DNA from: Rhabdophis nuchalis
Lineage: Eukaryota; Chordata; Lepidosauria; Squamata; Natricidae
Assembly (NCBI GenBank): GCA_039707465.1
Contig: CM077658.1
Coordinates: 19,269,732 to 19,333,731 of the forward strand
Direction of reading: 5' to 3'
DNA: 64,000 nucleotides
The notes beneath the pieces are model-generated. The model ran no database searches. It was given only the letters and a program-made list of their open reading frames with translations, and had not been told where the DNA came from. The translations under genes were made by a program, and so were the position numbers. Below, one piece after another: positions 24,081-36,348 of the stretch; the stretch's first letter is position 1, and every line of letters begins with the position of its first letter.

Positions 24081-24088
24081 TTGTAAAC

Positions 24089-24135
24089 CAGAGGTTCACT
24101 TAATGACTGTGGATTCACTTAACAACGTGGCTACA
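24089..24135 (-). mobile_element. Tc1/mariner-like MITE end fragment
   Basis: AGAGGTTCACTTAATGACTG and CACTTAACAACG resemble the reverse complement of the family's repeated (C)AGTTGTTAAGTGAA words. Very short. Confidence 0.4.
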
Positions 24136-24402
24136 AAAAAGGTTTCAAAATTATTACGGAATTATTTTGAATTATTATTTCAAAACTCACAGGTTTTGAC
24201 CGTGATGGGCAAAATAATCATAATTCAAACCTGTAAATCCTTTAATTTATTTATCCCGAAAAAAGGAACTTGTCCTTCTGTTTTATGAAACATTCATCCC
24301 AGGATTGGCAATCTAAGGGTTAGGCGCTAAATATGATTTCTGGCTGCAATTTTATCACTGGATAAAAAGAAAAAAGCATGGAAGGAATACACCCACTAGA
24401 TA

Positions 24403-24566
24403 CAGGGGTCTCCAACCTTTGCAACTTTAAGTCTGAAGGACTTCAGCTCTCAGAATTCTCCAGCCAGCTTTGCTATGTGGATGTATACTTAATAAGCTTT
24501 GCTGGCTGGAGAAGTCTGGGAGCTGAAGTCCTTCAGACTTCAAGTTGCAAAGGTTGGAGACCCCTG
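24403..24566. mobile_element. Near-perfect foldback hAT-like MITE
   Basis: The left arm starts CAGGGGTCTCCAACCTTTGC and the right arm ends GCAAAGGTTGGAGACCCCTG, an exact 20-bp terminal match. Arms of about 66 bp flank a spacer of about 30 bp. CACTAGA flanks both sides (about 24394-24400 and 24567-24573), consistent with an 8-bp hAT-type duplication that is slightly altered. Confidence 0.85.
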
Positions 24567-24661
24567 CACTAGAACATGTCATCATGGCTCCATTTGGACC
24601 ATGGCTTCAGAATGCATCGATTCAGCCATTCACAAGTCACATGCAAGCCCTACTGGTTATA

Positions 24662-25038
24662 CAGGCACTCCTCGACTTATGACCACAACTGAGCCCCAAA
24701 TTTCTGTTGCTAAGCGAGACATTTGCCCCATTTTAAGACCTTCCTTGCCACAGTCATTAAATGAATCGCTGCAGTTGCTAAGTTAGTAGCAGGGTTGTTG
24801 AGTGAATCTGGCTTCCCCGTTGAGCTTGCTTGCCCAAAGATCTCAAAAGGAAATCACACGACCCCGGGATACTGCAATGGTCATAAATAGGAGTCCGTTA
24901 CCAAACATGTGGATTTTGATGACGTGGGGGAAGCTGCAATGGTTGTAAGTGTGAAAAATGGCCCTAAAGTCTCTTTTCCAGTGCCGTTGTAACTTTGAAC
25001 GGTCCCTAAATGAAACATTGGAAGTCAAGGACTGCCTG
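24662..25038 (+). mobile_element. Tc1/mariner-like MITE, complete, TA-flanked
   Basis: Terminal inverted repeats CAGGCACTCCTCGACTT and AAGTCAAGGACTGCCTG match at 15 of 17 positions. TA duplications lie at 24660-24661 and 25039-25040. The 377-bp body contains recurrent TTGCTAAG/TTAAGTGA words. No transposase, so it relied on an autonomous relative, possibly Tigger/pogo-like. Confidence 0.85.
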
Positions 25039-25229
25039 TAAGAAGTCCTATTTATCATGCAAAAATCACCAAGATAAATCAACAGTCCAGATCCCTCCCA
25101 CCACTCATGTGATGGTGGCCCAGTGAACGCATCGTTCTGAGATATGATTTGTTCACCCGGGGTCCCCGCAGGTCCACACCACGCACCAAGCCATAACACC
25201 ACGATTGGCAAAAGACAGTGGGGCTAGAT

Positions 25230-25478
25230 CAGAGGTGGTATTCAGCAGGTTCTGACCAGTTCTGCGGAACCGGTAGCAGAAATTTTGAGTAGTTTGGAGA
25301 ACCGGTAAACACCACCTCTGACTGGCCATGCCCCCATCTATTCTCTGTCCCTGCTGATTGGGAGGAAATGGGGATTTTGCAGTATCCTTCCCCTGCCACG
25401 CCCACCAAGCCACAATATGCTCATCAAGCCACATCCCCAGAACCCGTAGTAAAAAAAAAAAATTGAATTCCACCTCTG
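25230..25478. mobile_element. hAT MITE (249 bp) with perfect 8-bp duplication
   Basis: Ends CAGAGGTGGTATTCAGC and GAATTCCACCTCTG are inverted repeats. GGCTAGAT occurs at both flanks (25222-25229 and 25479-25486). The body has TTCTGACCAGTTCTGCGGAA and CCACGCCCACCAAGCCACA words typical of an abundant squamate family. It lies about 160 bp from the exon 2 donor of SALL1. Confidence 0.92.
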
Positions 25479-25640
25479 GGCTAGATCTACCACCTAAGAA
25501 GGGAAGCTGAATACCAAATCAACCCCATTATGGCTTGGTGCAAAATGTGGATTATGTTGGGATGACACGACACAAGTGGGCAGCTAAAGGGGGGGGACGG
25601 ACCCAGAGTGTTGTAAGATGGAGGGAGGAAGGGAGATTAC

Positions 25641-28600
25641 CTTAAGGTTGCCCTTGGTGGTGAAAGCTCTTCCACAAATTGTGCAGGCAAAAGGCTTCTC
25701 TCCTGTGTGGGTCCTTTCGTGGATTTGCAAAGCACTGGAAGACGAGAAGGTCTTTCCACAGGCGTTGCAGAAGTGCTGCTTGGGCGTCCTCCGAGGCAGA
25801 GTTGGAAGTAAAACCGGGGATGTCGCCGAAGGCAGCAAAGGTCCTGAAGGGAGCAAGCTGGGCAGTGTCTCTTTGTGGTCCTGAGGAGGCCCGTGTACAA
25901 AACCGTTGACCTCGGCCTTTATGAGGGACGAGAGAGAGTTTGCAGGTATGATGATGGAGGAGGAGGAGGAGGAAGAGTTCTGAGCTGGGCCAAGGTTGGA
26001 GTTGGGTTCAAAGAGCTGTGATGGTAGATCTCGCATCTGATGTGTCAACATGTGCTGCTTCAAATTACCCTTTGTGGAAAACCCACGATTGCAGACTGTG
26101 CAAATAAACGGTCTCTCTTTGGTATGACTTCTGTAGTGAATGTCCAAGGCACTCTGACAAGCAAACGTTTTGCCACAAATGTCGCACGCCGTGTTCTTAA
26201 GTTTGCCTCTGTCGCGGAAAGGAAACAACATGCCCAGCGGCTCTTCCTTCACCATTTTTTCCGGGTTGCCCGAGGTCAGGTCCAAAGCACCGCCGTTGGC
26301 AAAGGCGACAGGCCAACCGTTGGCAAAGTCGTTCGGTAAAGTCCGTAGCGGTTTGTCTTCGATGCCCGGTGATTTGTAGAAATCCGTTGTGCTGTTGGAT
26401 GGGGATAAGGCCTGCATGGAAGAGGTAGACTCCGAAATGGCAGGACTTCCAGCACTTTGACTTTCCATATCACCCCCAACCGAGGAAGAATCATTTGTCA
26501 TAATGTCCCCTTCGACCGATCCATTTTCCACCGATTTCAAACTCGCTTGCAGCTGTTCCGCCAGCCCTGCGTTGATCATCTTCATCTGGTTCTCTAAAGC
26601 GGCAATACTTGATATCTCTGGTGGCAATGGGGAGGATGATAAACTATCTTGAGAGGCATCGGCAGACTTAGGGGTGTCTGGTATGCTACTATCGGGACAG
26701 TCTTCCATGTTCTCATCGGAGAAGGCATCCAGGTCATCAAAGGTCTTCTCATCAAACGAGCCCGTATCGGATTCCATGGACTCGGAATAGTTCTCCGTCA
26801 CTGGTGTGTTAGGGATCTGGCCGCCCATGTGCATCCTGATGTGCTGCTGCAACACAACTGCATTGGTGAACTTTTTCTGGCAGATGGGGCAGGAATGTTG
26901 CACCCTCAAGGGCGGCATGGCACGATGGACGCTATAGTGGGTCTTTAGGTTGCCTTTCGTAGTGAAAGCCCGGCCACAGATCTTGCACTTGAAGGGCCTT
27001 TCGCCAGTGTGCGTGCGGTAGTGCATTTTCAGAGCACTCTGGCAGCTGAGTACTCGGTGGCATATGAGACACTCATTTGGATCGCTTGCCTTTTTGTCTA
27101 TGTTTTCTACAAGTTGCTGTAGCTTCGAGGTCTCCGAGGCTGGCGTTCCATCCAGCAGCCCTCCGAATGGAAACTTAGCCTTAAACTGGTCAGACATGAG
27201 AGGCATCAGCGGACTGGTAAAAGCAACCACGTTGCTGGAATCTGATTCTGCTGCGGGGGAGGTGACAGAGTGGTTCAGACTGGAAGAAACGCTAGGCATG
27301 CTTTCTTCTGGTTTGTCGCCGGAGGACAGCAAAGTGCCCATTTCCCCTTCTGTCAGAGGCCCATTAGAGTTCCTCCCCGCGGGATCGATGGAGCCAGAGT
27401 CACTTTTGACAGAAGATGGAGGGCTAGAAGACGGGTGACTGATAGGTATGGGCTGAGGCTCCTCCATTTTGATGAAAGGTGTCAAGCTTGGGATTGTGGG
27501 TGGGAGCGGCAGGCCAACAGACGGGTTCAAAGTGGATAACACTGGTTTGTTGTCCAACCAACTGGTGACCGGTTTCTCTGGTGGTATGGACATCCCATAC
27601 GGGATCCCCGTACTTGTGGGGATGTTGTCTAAATGTTCTGGCACCGGATATGGGTTCATTTGTATGTGAGGGTATTTTTCTTTATGCCGTTGGAAGTGGA
27701 CTTTTAAATTCCCCTTGGTGGAAAACCGGTTCCCACAGATGTTGCACTTGAAGGGCCTCTCCCCAGTATGAGAACGCAAATGGATCTGCAAGGCACTGTC
27801 GCTCCCGAAAACCTTCGCGCAGAACCTGCACTTATGCTTGAAGAAGGCTTCGTCCGAACTGCTTTTCGTTTCGAAAGCGGCTAGATTGGGCGGCTTGTTT
27901 TTCCTCTGCTGGGCCAAAGCAGACAACGGGTTTAAGTCCTCTGCGGTTGTTCCGAGATTGGATAAAGGATTGGGGAACACAGAGTTACTACTAGGAGTGG
28001 GCTGAGGTAGAAGAGGATTTGATACAGGGCTTAATAAACTGCTTATTGCAAAAGCTGGCGATGACGACACGGTCCCTGCCGGGTTGCCAAGCGGTGGACC
28101 ACCAGTGTTCGTTGTGACTTTGTCGGAAGATGACGTTGTGATCGCTGCGGTAGCTAGGCTAATACTGGGAGATAAGCCGCTACTGGATGGAATCGTTGTG
28201 TTGCCAGAATTGCTCTGAGGTAGCTGTAGAGGAGACAGGAGTTTCATACCACCAATGCTGGCAGACTGGCTGGCAAGGCTTTGTGCCAATCCGGCTGCGG
28301 CAGCCAGCTGTTGGGATAAATGGGAACTTAATGTCGACAAGGGGTTGGCTGATGCTCGTACTGTACTCTGCGGTGGATTCGGTGACGTCGTTGGCACGTC
28401 TGTGTTTTGGGACGCCAGCAGTAATATTTGGTGGCGGATTTGTTCAATCAGTTGCAGCTGATGGATCTGTTGCTGCTGCAAAGCCAAGAGTTGCTCCATG
28501 AGGGCAGGGACGGCCAACTTGTGGGTCGCGGTGCCATTGCAGCGCGCTTCCTGAGAGAACTGGGCCACCGCTACTTTCGTGCTCTGAAGGTTCTCGATGA

Positions 28601-29083
28601 TGACGTTGCTATTGATCACGGAGAAATTGCCCAGCATGGTCAGATCTCCCAGTTGAGGTAGAGAGGTTGTAAGAGCTGAGGTACCCTTGGTGGAGCAGTT
28701 ACTGCTTGCAATAGTACTGTTGACGGTCTGGGAAGTACTGCTAGTGCTTTTACTAACGCTGGAAGAAGAAGGCTCTGTATCCATGGTTTCTTCCTTGTCA
28801 AGTTTGTCGTCTCGCTCGGGAACGTTGCTGCCTTCGACTTGACCCGCGTCGTTATCTGTGTTGTTCTTCCGTTCATCGGGATTATCTTTTGGAGGGCTAG
28901 GAGGGAAGGCTTCCGAAGGAGATACAGAGTTTTCATTCACAATTAAAACCACTTGATTTTTAGTACAGATCTTCTTGTGTTGTAGCAGGTCCGTCAGTTC
29001 AAAGAACTCGGCGCAACATCTGCCACAGACATGGGCATCCTTTGTCTTGGGGGTCCGATTGGGTTGACCCTTCTGTGTGTCTC
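25641..29083 (-). CDS. SALL1: SALL1 coding exon 2 (main zinc-finger exon)
   Basis: SALL1 is a nuclear C2H2 zinc-finger transcriptional repressor needed in kidney, limb, ear and neural development; it acts with NuRD and binds AT-rich DNA. This 3443-nt exon encodes residues 26-1173. Visible in order: a C2HC finger (Cys45, Cys48, His61, Cys65); a Ser/Thr-rich stretch (about 130-157); a Gln-rich segment (about 223-260) of the kind used for SALL dimerisation; a double C2H2 finger (444-492); a triple finger (697-777); a double finger (992-1040); and the start of the last double finger (from Cys1131). A psi-K-x-E site (IKAE) precedes the last pair, matching a sumoylation-type site in human SALL1. 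The acceptor is TCTATAG before 29083 and the donor is GTAATC from 25640. Near full-length similarity outside the fingers excludes SALL2, SALL3 and SALL4. Oddities are a Ser run (about 25955-25980) encoded by a GAG-type repeat and a shorter N-terminal Ser/Gly tract than in mammals. No frameshift or internal stop is present. Confidence 0.98.
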
Positions 29084-30261
29084 CTATAGACCCAAGGAAA
29101 GGGTGAAAAAAAAAAGAGAAAGAGAGAGAGAGAGAGAAAAGAAGCAAAATTAACAATTGCACAGAAACATAAATAGGTTACAAGGATAAAAGAATCCTGC
29201 CAGATGGGACATGGCGTTTATCTCATTCCTCAAGAGTTCTCCCTTTGGAAAAATCCCTTTGGTTCTCCTTGTTGAGAAAAATAATATTGGAAAACTCAAC
29301 CATCTCAACTCAACTCATCGGAGTCTGAAGTTTCCTTCAAGCTTGTTCATCTTTGGCTGTTCAAATATCTCTTGGCCGGTCAGCCTATTGCTGAATTAAT
29401 GTGTTGCTATTTAAGTCTTGTGCCCTCCAGTTTTGTAAAAGTTTTCCTTTTTAACAAGGGATAGCTACAGAATTGTGGCGTTTTCTTTCCATATCACTAA
29501 ATGGTGCCCTAGTCTACTAATGCCTTAAAAAAGAAGAAGTTCCTAGTGTGAACCTATAGGATAGGATGGGTTGTAGCTTTCTAAGATGATCCTTAAACAT
29601 TCAACTTTGTGACAAGAAAAGGAGTTCACAACAAAAATGGTGGCTTTCATAGATCTCTGCCCATGACCAGTGCAGGTCAACGTGATGCCCATGTAACATG
29701 TGATAGGTGTTCCCTCAGTTCTATTCAGCACAACAACCTATGATAAGATAATTATTATAATTTTTCTACCAAGGCATGCCTGTCTTCTTGCCCCTATTTC
29801 AAAAACATAAGCACCGAAAAATAGAACATGGAGCTTTTGAAGTCTTTTCAAGCAGGAATTGAGACACAATTGGAATGCAACTAGGAATAAATTACAAATC
29901 CATGTATATTTGCACATACCATCCCAGTTTTGCAGGAATAAAGATTTTAAATCTTTTGAGCATTTACTGGGTGGAAAATGTACCGTGTCACAATTCGGGG
30001 AAATGTGAAATCTAAAGGATAATGTTCCAATGCTCAAGTCGGACATCAGATATCAGTCTTCATTGTGACCAATGCAACATAAACCCCTTAAGCTACTCTA
30101 CATAAAATGATAGGCAGGGAAAAGGAACATTTCAGGAATCAGATTAAGGTATTTATGTATCGTATCTCAATTTTTCATCTAGGAAATCATCTTCTTCCCT
30201 TAAGCCATGCCTAGCCTTTGGATGACATGACTTTTAAAAGCTTTTTCTAACTTTTATATAT

Positions 30262-30330
30262 TTGTTTTTATTTTGGCTGTACACCGCCCTGAGTCCTTCG
30301 GGAGTAGGGCGGTATAAAAAAACCAATAAA
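30262..30330 (+). mobile_element. LINE 3'-end hairpin
   Basis: CTGTACACCGCCCTGAGTCC and GAGTAGGGCGGTATAAAAA form a hairpin (ACCGCCCT/AGGGCGGT) followed by an AATAAA-type tail. The same structure occurs at 61848-61918 and, inverted, at 62107-62190. Probably an L2/CR1-group LINE terminus. Confidence 0.65.
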
Positions 30331-33300
30331 CCTAAACTTGCTGAAAGTTGGCAAGAAAACTTGTAGACCTAACAGTTTCCATCTCTTTTTTTTTTAAGAC
30401 ATCTTAATAGCCCAGAATAAAATCAAGTTTGGACCACCAGATGCACACAAGGTGGGGTGAGAACAAATATAACATCACAAACATTGCCCATGACTGAGTT
30501 TTAAGACTGTACAAGAGCTTTAAATCGACATTCGTGTTCAAGATTATGGGTCCTTCAAATAATCCACAGTAATGTAAAATAGCATGAATTGAAGACATGG
30601 GGCATAATCAAAACTCCACAGCAAGAAACAGATTGTTCTGTCTGTTTTGTTCTGGTTGATCACCTAGCGATCCATCAAATGGAAAACCAACCATCTGTTG
30701 ACTCATTTGACTCTCTAGGTTTCCTTTAATCTTGTTCGTCTTTGGCTGCTTCAAAAATCTTTTGGGCATCACCCTATCCCTGGACAAAAGTGAACAGGTT
30801 GGGATGGGGAATTGAAGAGGAGAAAAAGAGCGCACGTCACCAGAGTGGGCCACAACAAGACAAACTTCTGAGCTCTTCCGGAACACACAAGCTAACTGTT
30901 TGTTTTCCGGCAAACCTCTTGTTTTCCATTTGTTCCTTCTGTTATTTCTAGGGGCTTTATGGAAGAGAGGGACAGAGAGACTCCAAAGAATAATGTCTGT
31001 GTTTTCACAATCAAGCGTTTGTTGCTTAATCTTTCTCATGACACTTATCTGAAGACAGCAATGTTCTTTGGATTTTATTGCTGCTCCCGCAAAGCCCCAA
31101 AACAGACTTCTATGCAATGCAATTTTCTTTTCTGATAAACACATTTGGCCTGGCTCCACAGGTGCCTAAACATTTGGTTAGCTCTAAGCCTTTACAAAAA
31201 GGCCTCTCCCCAAACAAGCCCTCCTAAACTTCTAAGAACTAGGGGGCGACCTACTGAATCACAGTATCGCTTGCAAACCAGTCCCTTCCTAACTGATAAG
31301 ATTCCCTTCCAATGCCATTTTCTTTTTTCTTTTTTTAAAACCATGCTCCTTCCAATCTCACCTAGACCGTGGTAAAAACTGCACTGAAAATAGACACCAG
31401 CGGCCCACTCATTCAAGTCCCTGTCATTTTACCACCATGCAGATTAGATTAGATGATAACCTCTATCAAAAGCAGCATTTGAAATATTATGTTTCTGTTT
31501 AAGAGAAGAAAGGGGGGGGGAGCAAAGACCAGCAAATGGGTTTAAAAGAAAGGGAAATGATGAGCAGCTAAGATAAAATGTTGCCCTACCAATAAGAAAT
31601 CAATTTGGATGGTCCAGGTTGATAACGCCACGCAATCTTCTTCCTTGTCTGTGACCCTATCAAAACTCCTTTGCTTTTTAGCTCTTTAAGCGATAGCCCG
31701 AACCTTTCATTAGAGGGGAGAGGGAAACCCCTTTCATTTGAGGTTTGTTATCAACCAGTGGCTGCTTTTTTCCCCCTCTTATCACCAAGATCCATTTGTA
31801 AATTAAACGTTATCCCCTCCTCCTCCAAAAAAGAAAAAAGAAAGGAAAATTCTTCCTCTGCCTTCAAACTCCCTGATCTTATTCAAAGGAAGGATGGTCC
31901 CCTATTGTTCGCTCAGCATGAGGACAAAATATTCTCTTGTACCAATTGCGTGTGGTCAACTTAGAAAGACAGGGGAGAGGGGAGGGGAAGCCCATTTAAT
32001 TCAAGGATTACCTCCCTCTCCTGTTCTCCCGTGACACTAAAATCAGATAATAGGTAGTTTCCATGACTTCCAAATTAAATCTTCGAAGGGAGGGGCGGGT
32101 GGGGGGAGAAACATTAAAAAGTTCTGAGGATGGAGAAGACAAAAAAAAAAAGGGAGAGAATATGCAATTTCCCCCTTCTCTTTTTTACAAGTTAAAACCA
32201 ATCCAAGTTCAAAACAGTCCTTGGGCTTATCAAAAAGAAAAAAGGCATTGATTCTGTTTTCTTTTAAACGCCATATAGTTTGTGACATGGGTGCCAGATG
32301 GATACTTTTGTTTTAAGTTACCCTGTCTCCTGAGTTTGAAAACAGGACCAAAAAAAAAAGGTTGTGTTTTGAAGTTAGCAACTAGGAATCTATTTCACGT
32401 TGGAAGATTTGATCATTTGGTCTCTTAGCAGACGTACGTGATTAGAATTTTAGGATTTTGGCAAAGAGGACGTAAAATATTAAATGCAACAATTGGAATA
32501 TATTGTTGTGCTCGTTTTATTGCCTAACCCAATGTAGATTTGTGTGTATTTGCGGACGAACATGCACACAACACAACCCGTACTCAATTTAAAGCGCTGT
32601 ATTTTGACAACTAATCTTAAATGCTGCATCCTCTTTAGATGCTCGTTTCAAAAAAAAAAAACCAGAGGAGCCCATTCTGAATACTGTCAGGTGAAAAACA
32701 TTTTTCTTTTCTCTTCTCCCATTTCCATATCTAATGGTTGAGGCTTCCCTCTATTTTTTTCCAGCCAATTATGAAGGAACAAAAGCCATTCTGTTTATTC
32801 ACACATTTTGAACAAAATGCATTAAAACTATTATGTCAGCATGTTCTATTAAGCTCGGCATTCAGTCGAAAAATACTTTTTCAACCAGATCACATTTATC
32901 AAAACATAAAGCCCACTTTAAAACATGGTTTTGCTTGGTCAGCTGTGCTTAGACAAATAATGACAGATTCAGAAACTAAATAACTAGTGAGGGAAATCAG
33001 AAAAAGCAACTGATGAATTATACTCAGAACAATGGATTTGCTTCCAATCTATACCACGTCTGTGCTAAAAATAAAATCAAAATCAAAACGTGCCTTAAAT
33101 CCTTCTCTTCACCTTTATAATGCTGCCTTATCTGCCTAGTTTGCAAAAAGGCTTTCCCCCCCTATATTTTCACCTACCAACTTTTTTCTCTCTTTTACTA
33201 GAAAGCAAGTAAAAAGGTTCAAATATCAAAACCGAGAACACATGCAGTTTTTTCTAGAATTGTCCATACTTTCTCTAATAGTCACGAACTATGACCCACA

Positions 33301-34402
33301 GGCTAACATTAGACATATTCACATACCCATTTCAATCATTTTGGAAAGGGGAATGCTGTTGCTTTTATTTAGGAAAAGATAAGTGTATATACTTTCTAAA
33401 AAAAAAAAACCAGACTAAGTTTTCATGCAAAAAAAATTTCCCCAAGAGAATACCTTAAAGGACTTTGTTTTCCCCCAAATTAAATCTCATACACTTTTAA
33501 TTTCCCAATGTTCAAAATAAAAATAATTTTTAAAAAAAGATTCGAAAATACATTTTTTAATAACATCCAGCCTCACTTCTAGGTTTGATAGAAACAAGGA
33601 AGCATTCTCTCCAGCTTCAACCCTTGTTCAAAAACAACTTTTAAAGTTTACAGATGGGTGAAATTTGCATAGAAGGCGGTTTAGGGCCTTGGGAATGGTG
33701 TAATGCATTATAGCTTAAAGTAACTCTCTTTCTCTCTCTCTCCTCCCCCTGCCTTATTTTTTTTTAAAAAGCCATTATAATGGGGGGGGGGTCTTTTTTT
33801 TTTTAATCGTAGCAACTGGAGACATAGTTATCCCAAACAATGGAGCCTGGTCACCTGACAAGTGAGATTTCCATCTTCTCCTGTCTCTTTTGATAGAAAA
33901 GTTTAAATGAATTTTCAATCGGCACGTTGGGAACAGAAAACGCAGCGATCTGTCCAACCCCAAACAAAATAATAAGAAAGGTAGGACTACAATAATCCTG
34001 TTCTCTCCCTCCCCTTTTAAAAAAAACACACACACAAAACCCTGCAAATTATCCAAGAAACTTTATGCTGGCAAGGGCCTCTATTCCCCAAATAAGCTGC
34101 AGGATTTTTCCAATCTGTTGGTCTCTCTTAAAAATGGCGAGAATTCGGCTGCCAACTGAAAAAAAAAAAAAAAACTCCCAAAAAACTATTTCGGTATTGC
34201 TCTCCCTTGGAAACGAGAGATTCTGCATGATTTTGGAGACGTAGGCCCTGACCACAGAAACGCAAATATAAAATTATCTTGCACCATTTCGGAAAAGGAA
34301 TAATAAACGCCCCCATCAAGGTGTTTAAGGCAGGTCTTTAAAAGTTTCCAAGCTTCCTGAATAACAGCTTTTGAAGTTCATTCCGCCACATTACGAGAAT
34401 AG

Positions 34403-34407
<5 letters not shown>

Positions 34408-34437
<30 letters not shown>
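34408..34437. repeat. (TA)n array
   Basis: About 15 TA units in SALL1 intron 1. Confidence 0.97.
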
Positions 34438-34440
<3 letters not shown>

Positions 34441-34750
34441 CCAAGAGAGAAAAACGAAGTTAGGGTTTAGGCCAGGCACCCCTCTTCTCTGATGTATACA
34501 AACACACACACAAAACACACCCCTGCGAACCGAACCTTCACAATTCCCACTTTTACTTCTCTGTTTGACATGAAATCAGATTTCATCACTGTCTAAGATA
34601 CTTCCAAAAGACATTGCAAGGGACTTTTCCTAAGTTTCGATATGCTCCTGTTATTGTTTGTATTAAAAACACGGAAAGGAGTTGCGGCATGGATTTTATA
34701 CATACACACATACATATTCATGCCCAACTCCTGTATGTGTGTATGTGTGT

Positions 34751-34972
34751 ACACTGTGTTTCCCCAAAAATAAGACAGGGTTTTATTTTCTTTTGAACCC
34801 CGAAATAAGCACTTGGTCTTATTATTTTGAGGTGCAGGAGGTGGCGAGCGTGGGCACCTCATGGCTGCTTGTTGTGTTGCAATATTTTTGGGGAGGGCTT
34901 ATTTTAGTGCATGCACTCAAAAGTCCAATTGGGCTTATTATCTGGGGAGCCTTACTTTTGAGGAAACAGGGT
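34751..34972. mobile_element. MITE-like element with about 22-bp inverted ends in SALL1 intron 1
   Basis: The left end reads ACACTGTGTTTCCCCAAAAA and the right end is CTTTTGAGGAAACAGGGT, imperfect inverted repeats. Internal words TAAGACAGGGTTTTATTTTC and GGGCTTATTATCTGGGGAG recur in inverted form. Superfamily not assigned; no clear duplication. Confidence 0.65.
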
Positions 34973-35013
34973 GCAAACATGCGTGCATACATACATTTAT
35001 ACATATCCATGCC

Positions 35014-35019
35014 CCAACT

Positions 35020-35050
<31 letters not shown>

Positions 35051-35237
35051 ATAAGTGTGTGCGTGTGTATGTATATATGTAAACATATATACTAACTGCC
35101 TTAGTGCCTAAAAAGCCTAAGTTCAAATCCCAGTAATGGTATAGCTAGTTCATAGCTAAATAGCTTGAAATAGATCTATATTTGTCTCCATTTATTTATC
35201 AGCAAAAAATTCTCCCTCCCTCCCTCATCTATCTATC

Positions 35238-35320
<83 letters not shown>
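35014..35320. repeat. (GT)n and (CTAT)n arrays
   Basis: (GT)n at about 35022-35046 and, after unique sequence, (CTAT)n of about 25 units at 35226-35320. Confidence 0.97.
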
Positions 35321-36225
35321 ATTACATATGTATTCTTTTTTAAACTCTCAGAACTCTCTCAGAAAAAGTTGGTTCCACTGGAGATTGAATACGCTAAGAC
35401 TATGGCCCATTAACAAAAATAATAGCAAATGCATTTCATTTGCAAAATGAAGTAACAGGCCAGCCCAGCGATTAGTTTTCAAAAAAAAAAAAAGAGAGAG
35501 AGAGAGAAAGAATGGATCCATTCTTCAGAAGGAAGGGGAGAAAAATGAACACTAGGTGGTGGGGTTCACTTGCAATGGTTTTTCTCCCTCCCTCCCCCCC
35601 CTTCAAACTCAAGAAGAGGCCCAAAATAAATCGGGGTGGGTGGGTGGGTGGGTGGGCCAAGGGCCGGTAAGATAGACCTAATATCTCAACTCCAGCTCCG
35701 TAAACATTGGCGAAGGAGCAAGAAACCAGATCCTGCTCATCTGTTGGTGGCAGAAAGGTGCAAAAAGAAACAACAAAAACCCCACCCCACCATGGAGCGG
35801 GGCTACAATCGCCTGTCAATCTTCTCTTTGGGGGTCCGATATCCAGAGGCGTAACAAGGGAATAAGAGTTCGTCAAAGAAGCAGAGCTGATAAGGCCGAA
35901 GCTAAAATCAACTACCTACTTCCTGCTAAGTGACTGGGAAAAGTCTATTTGGAGGTCACCAGCTGAGAGATTGAAGCGCGCATTGTGATCTGAACTTTGT
36001 CACCTTTGGCTGGGAAGGAAGCTGACAAAGGTTAAAACATCTGAACTCTTCACTTCTCCAGAGCTCCAGTTGGTCGGGTTTGCCTTGGCAAGTTTTCCCC
36101 CCCTTTCCCTCAACCCAGCCCAGTTCCAGAATCCAAGGGGTGGTTTCTACCAAAGCTTCCACAGCTTAGAAGACTTGCAAAAAAACCCCAAACTTGACCA
36201 ATCTCTCCAGATTGATTTTCTTGTT

Positions 36226-36234
36226 TTCTTGTTT

Positions 36235-36305
<71 letters not shown>

Positions 36306-36348
36306 CTTTCCTTCTCTCTCTCTGTCTCTCTCTGTCTGTTTCTCTCTC
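36226..36348. repeat. (CTTT)n array
   Basis: About 19 CTTT units then (CT)n/CTGT units, pyrimidine on plus and purine on the SALL1 transcript strand. Confidence 0.97.

Larger units (their letters stand above)
21519..25640 (-). other. SALL1: SALL1 intron 2 (4.1 kb, transposon-rich)
   Basis: A phase 0 intron with donor GTAATC and acceptor TTTCAG. It contains at least seven recognisable insertions: two foldback hAT-like elements, two CR1 3' ends in opposite orientation, two Tc1/mariner-like MITEs plus a fragment of a third, and a hAT MITE with a perfect 8-bp duplication. The transposon density contrasts strongly with intron 1. Confidence 0.93.

Noticed and set aside
25618..28936. Long plus-strand and alternate-frame open frames over SALL1 exon 2
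   Set aside because: They are shadows of the coding strand: none has a domain, and the minus-strand frame is explained fully by SALL1.
30262..30330. Intrinsic terminator-like hairpin followed by A/T run
   Set aside because: Recurring LINE 3'-end hairpin seen three times in the window; bacterial-type termination does not apply.
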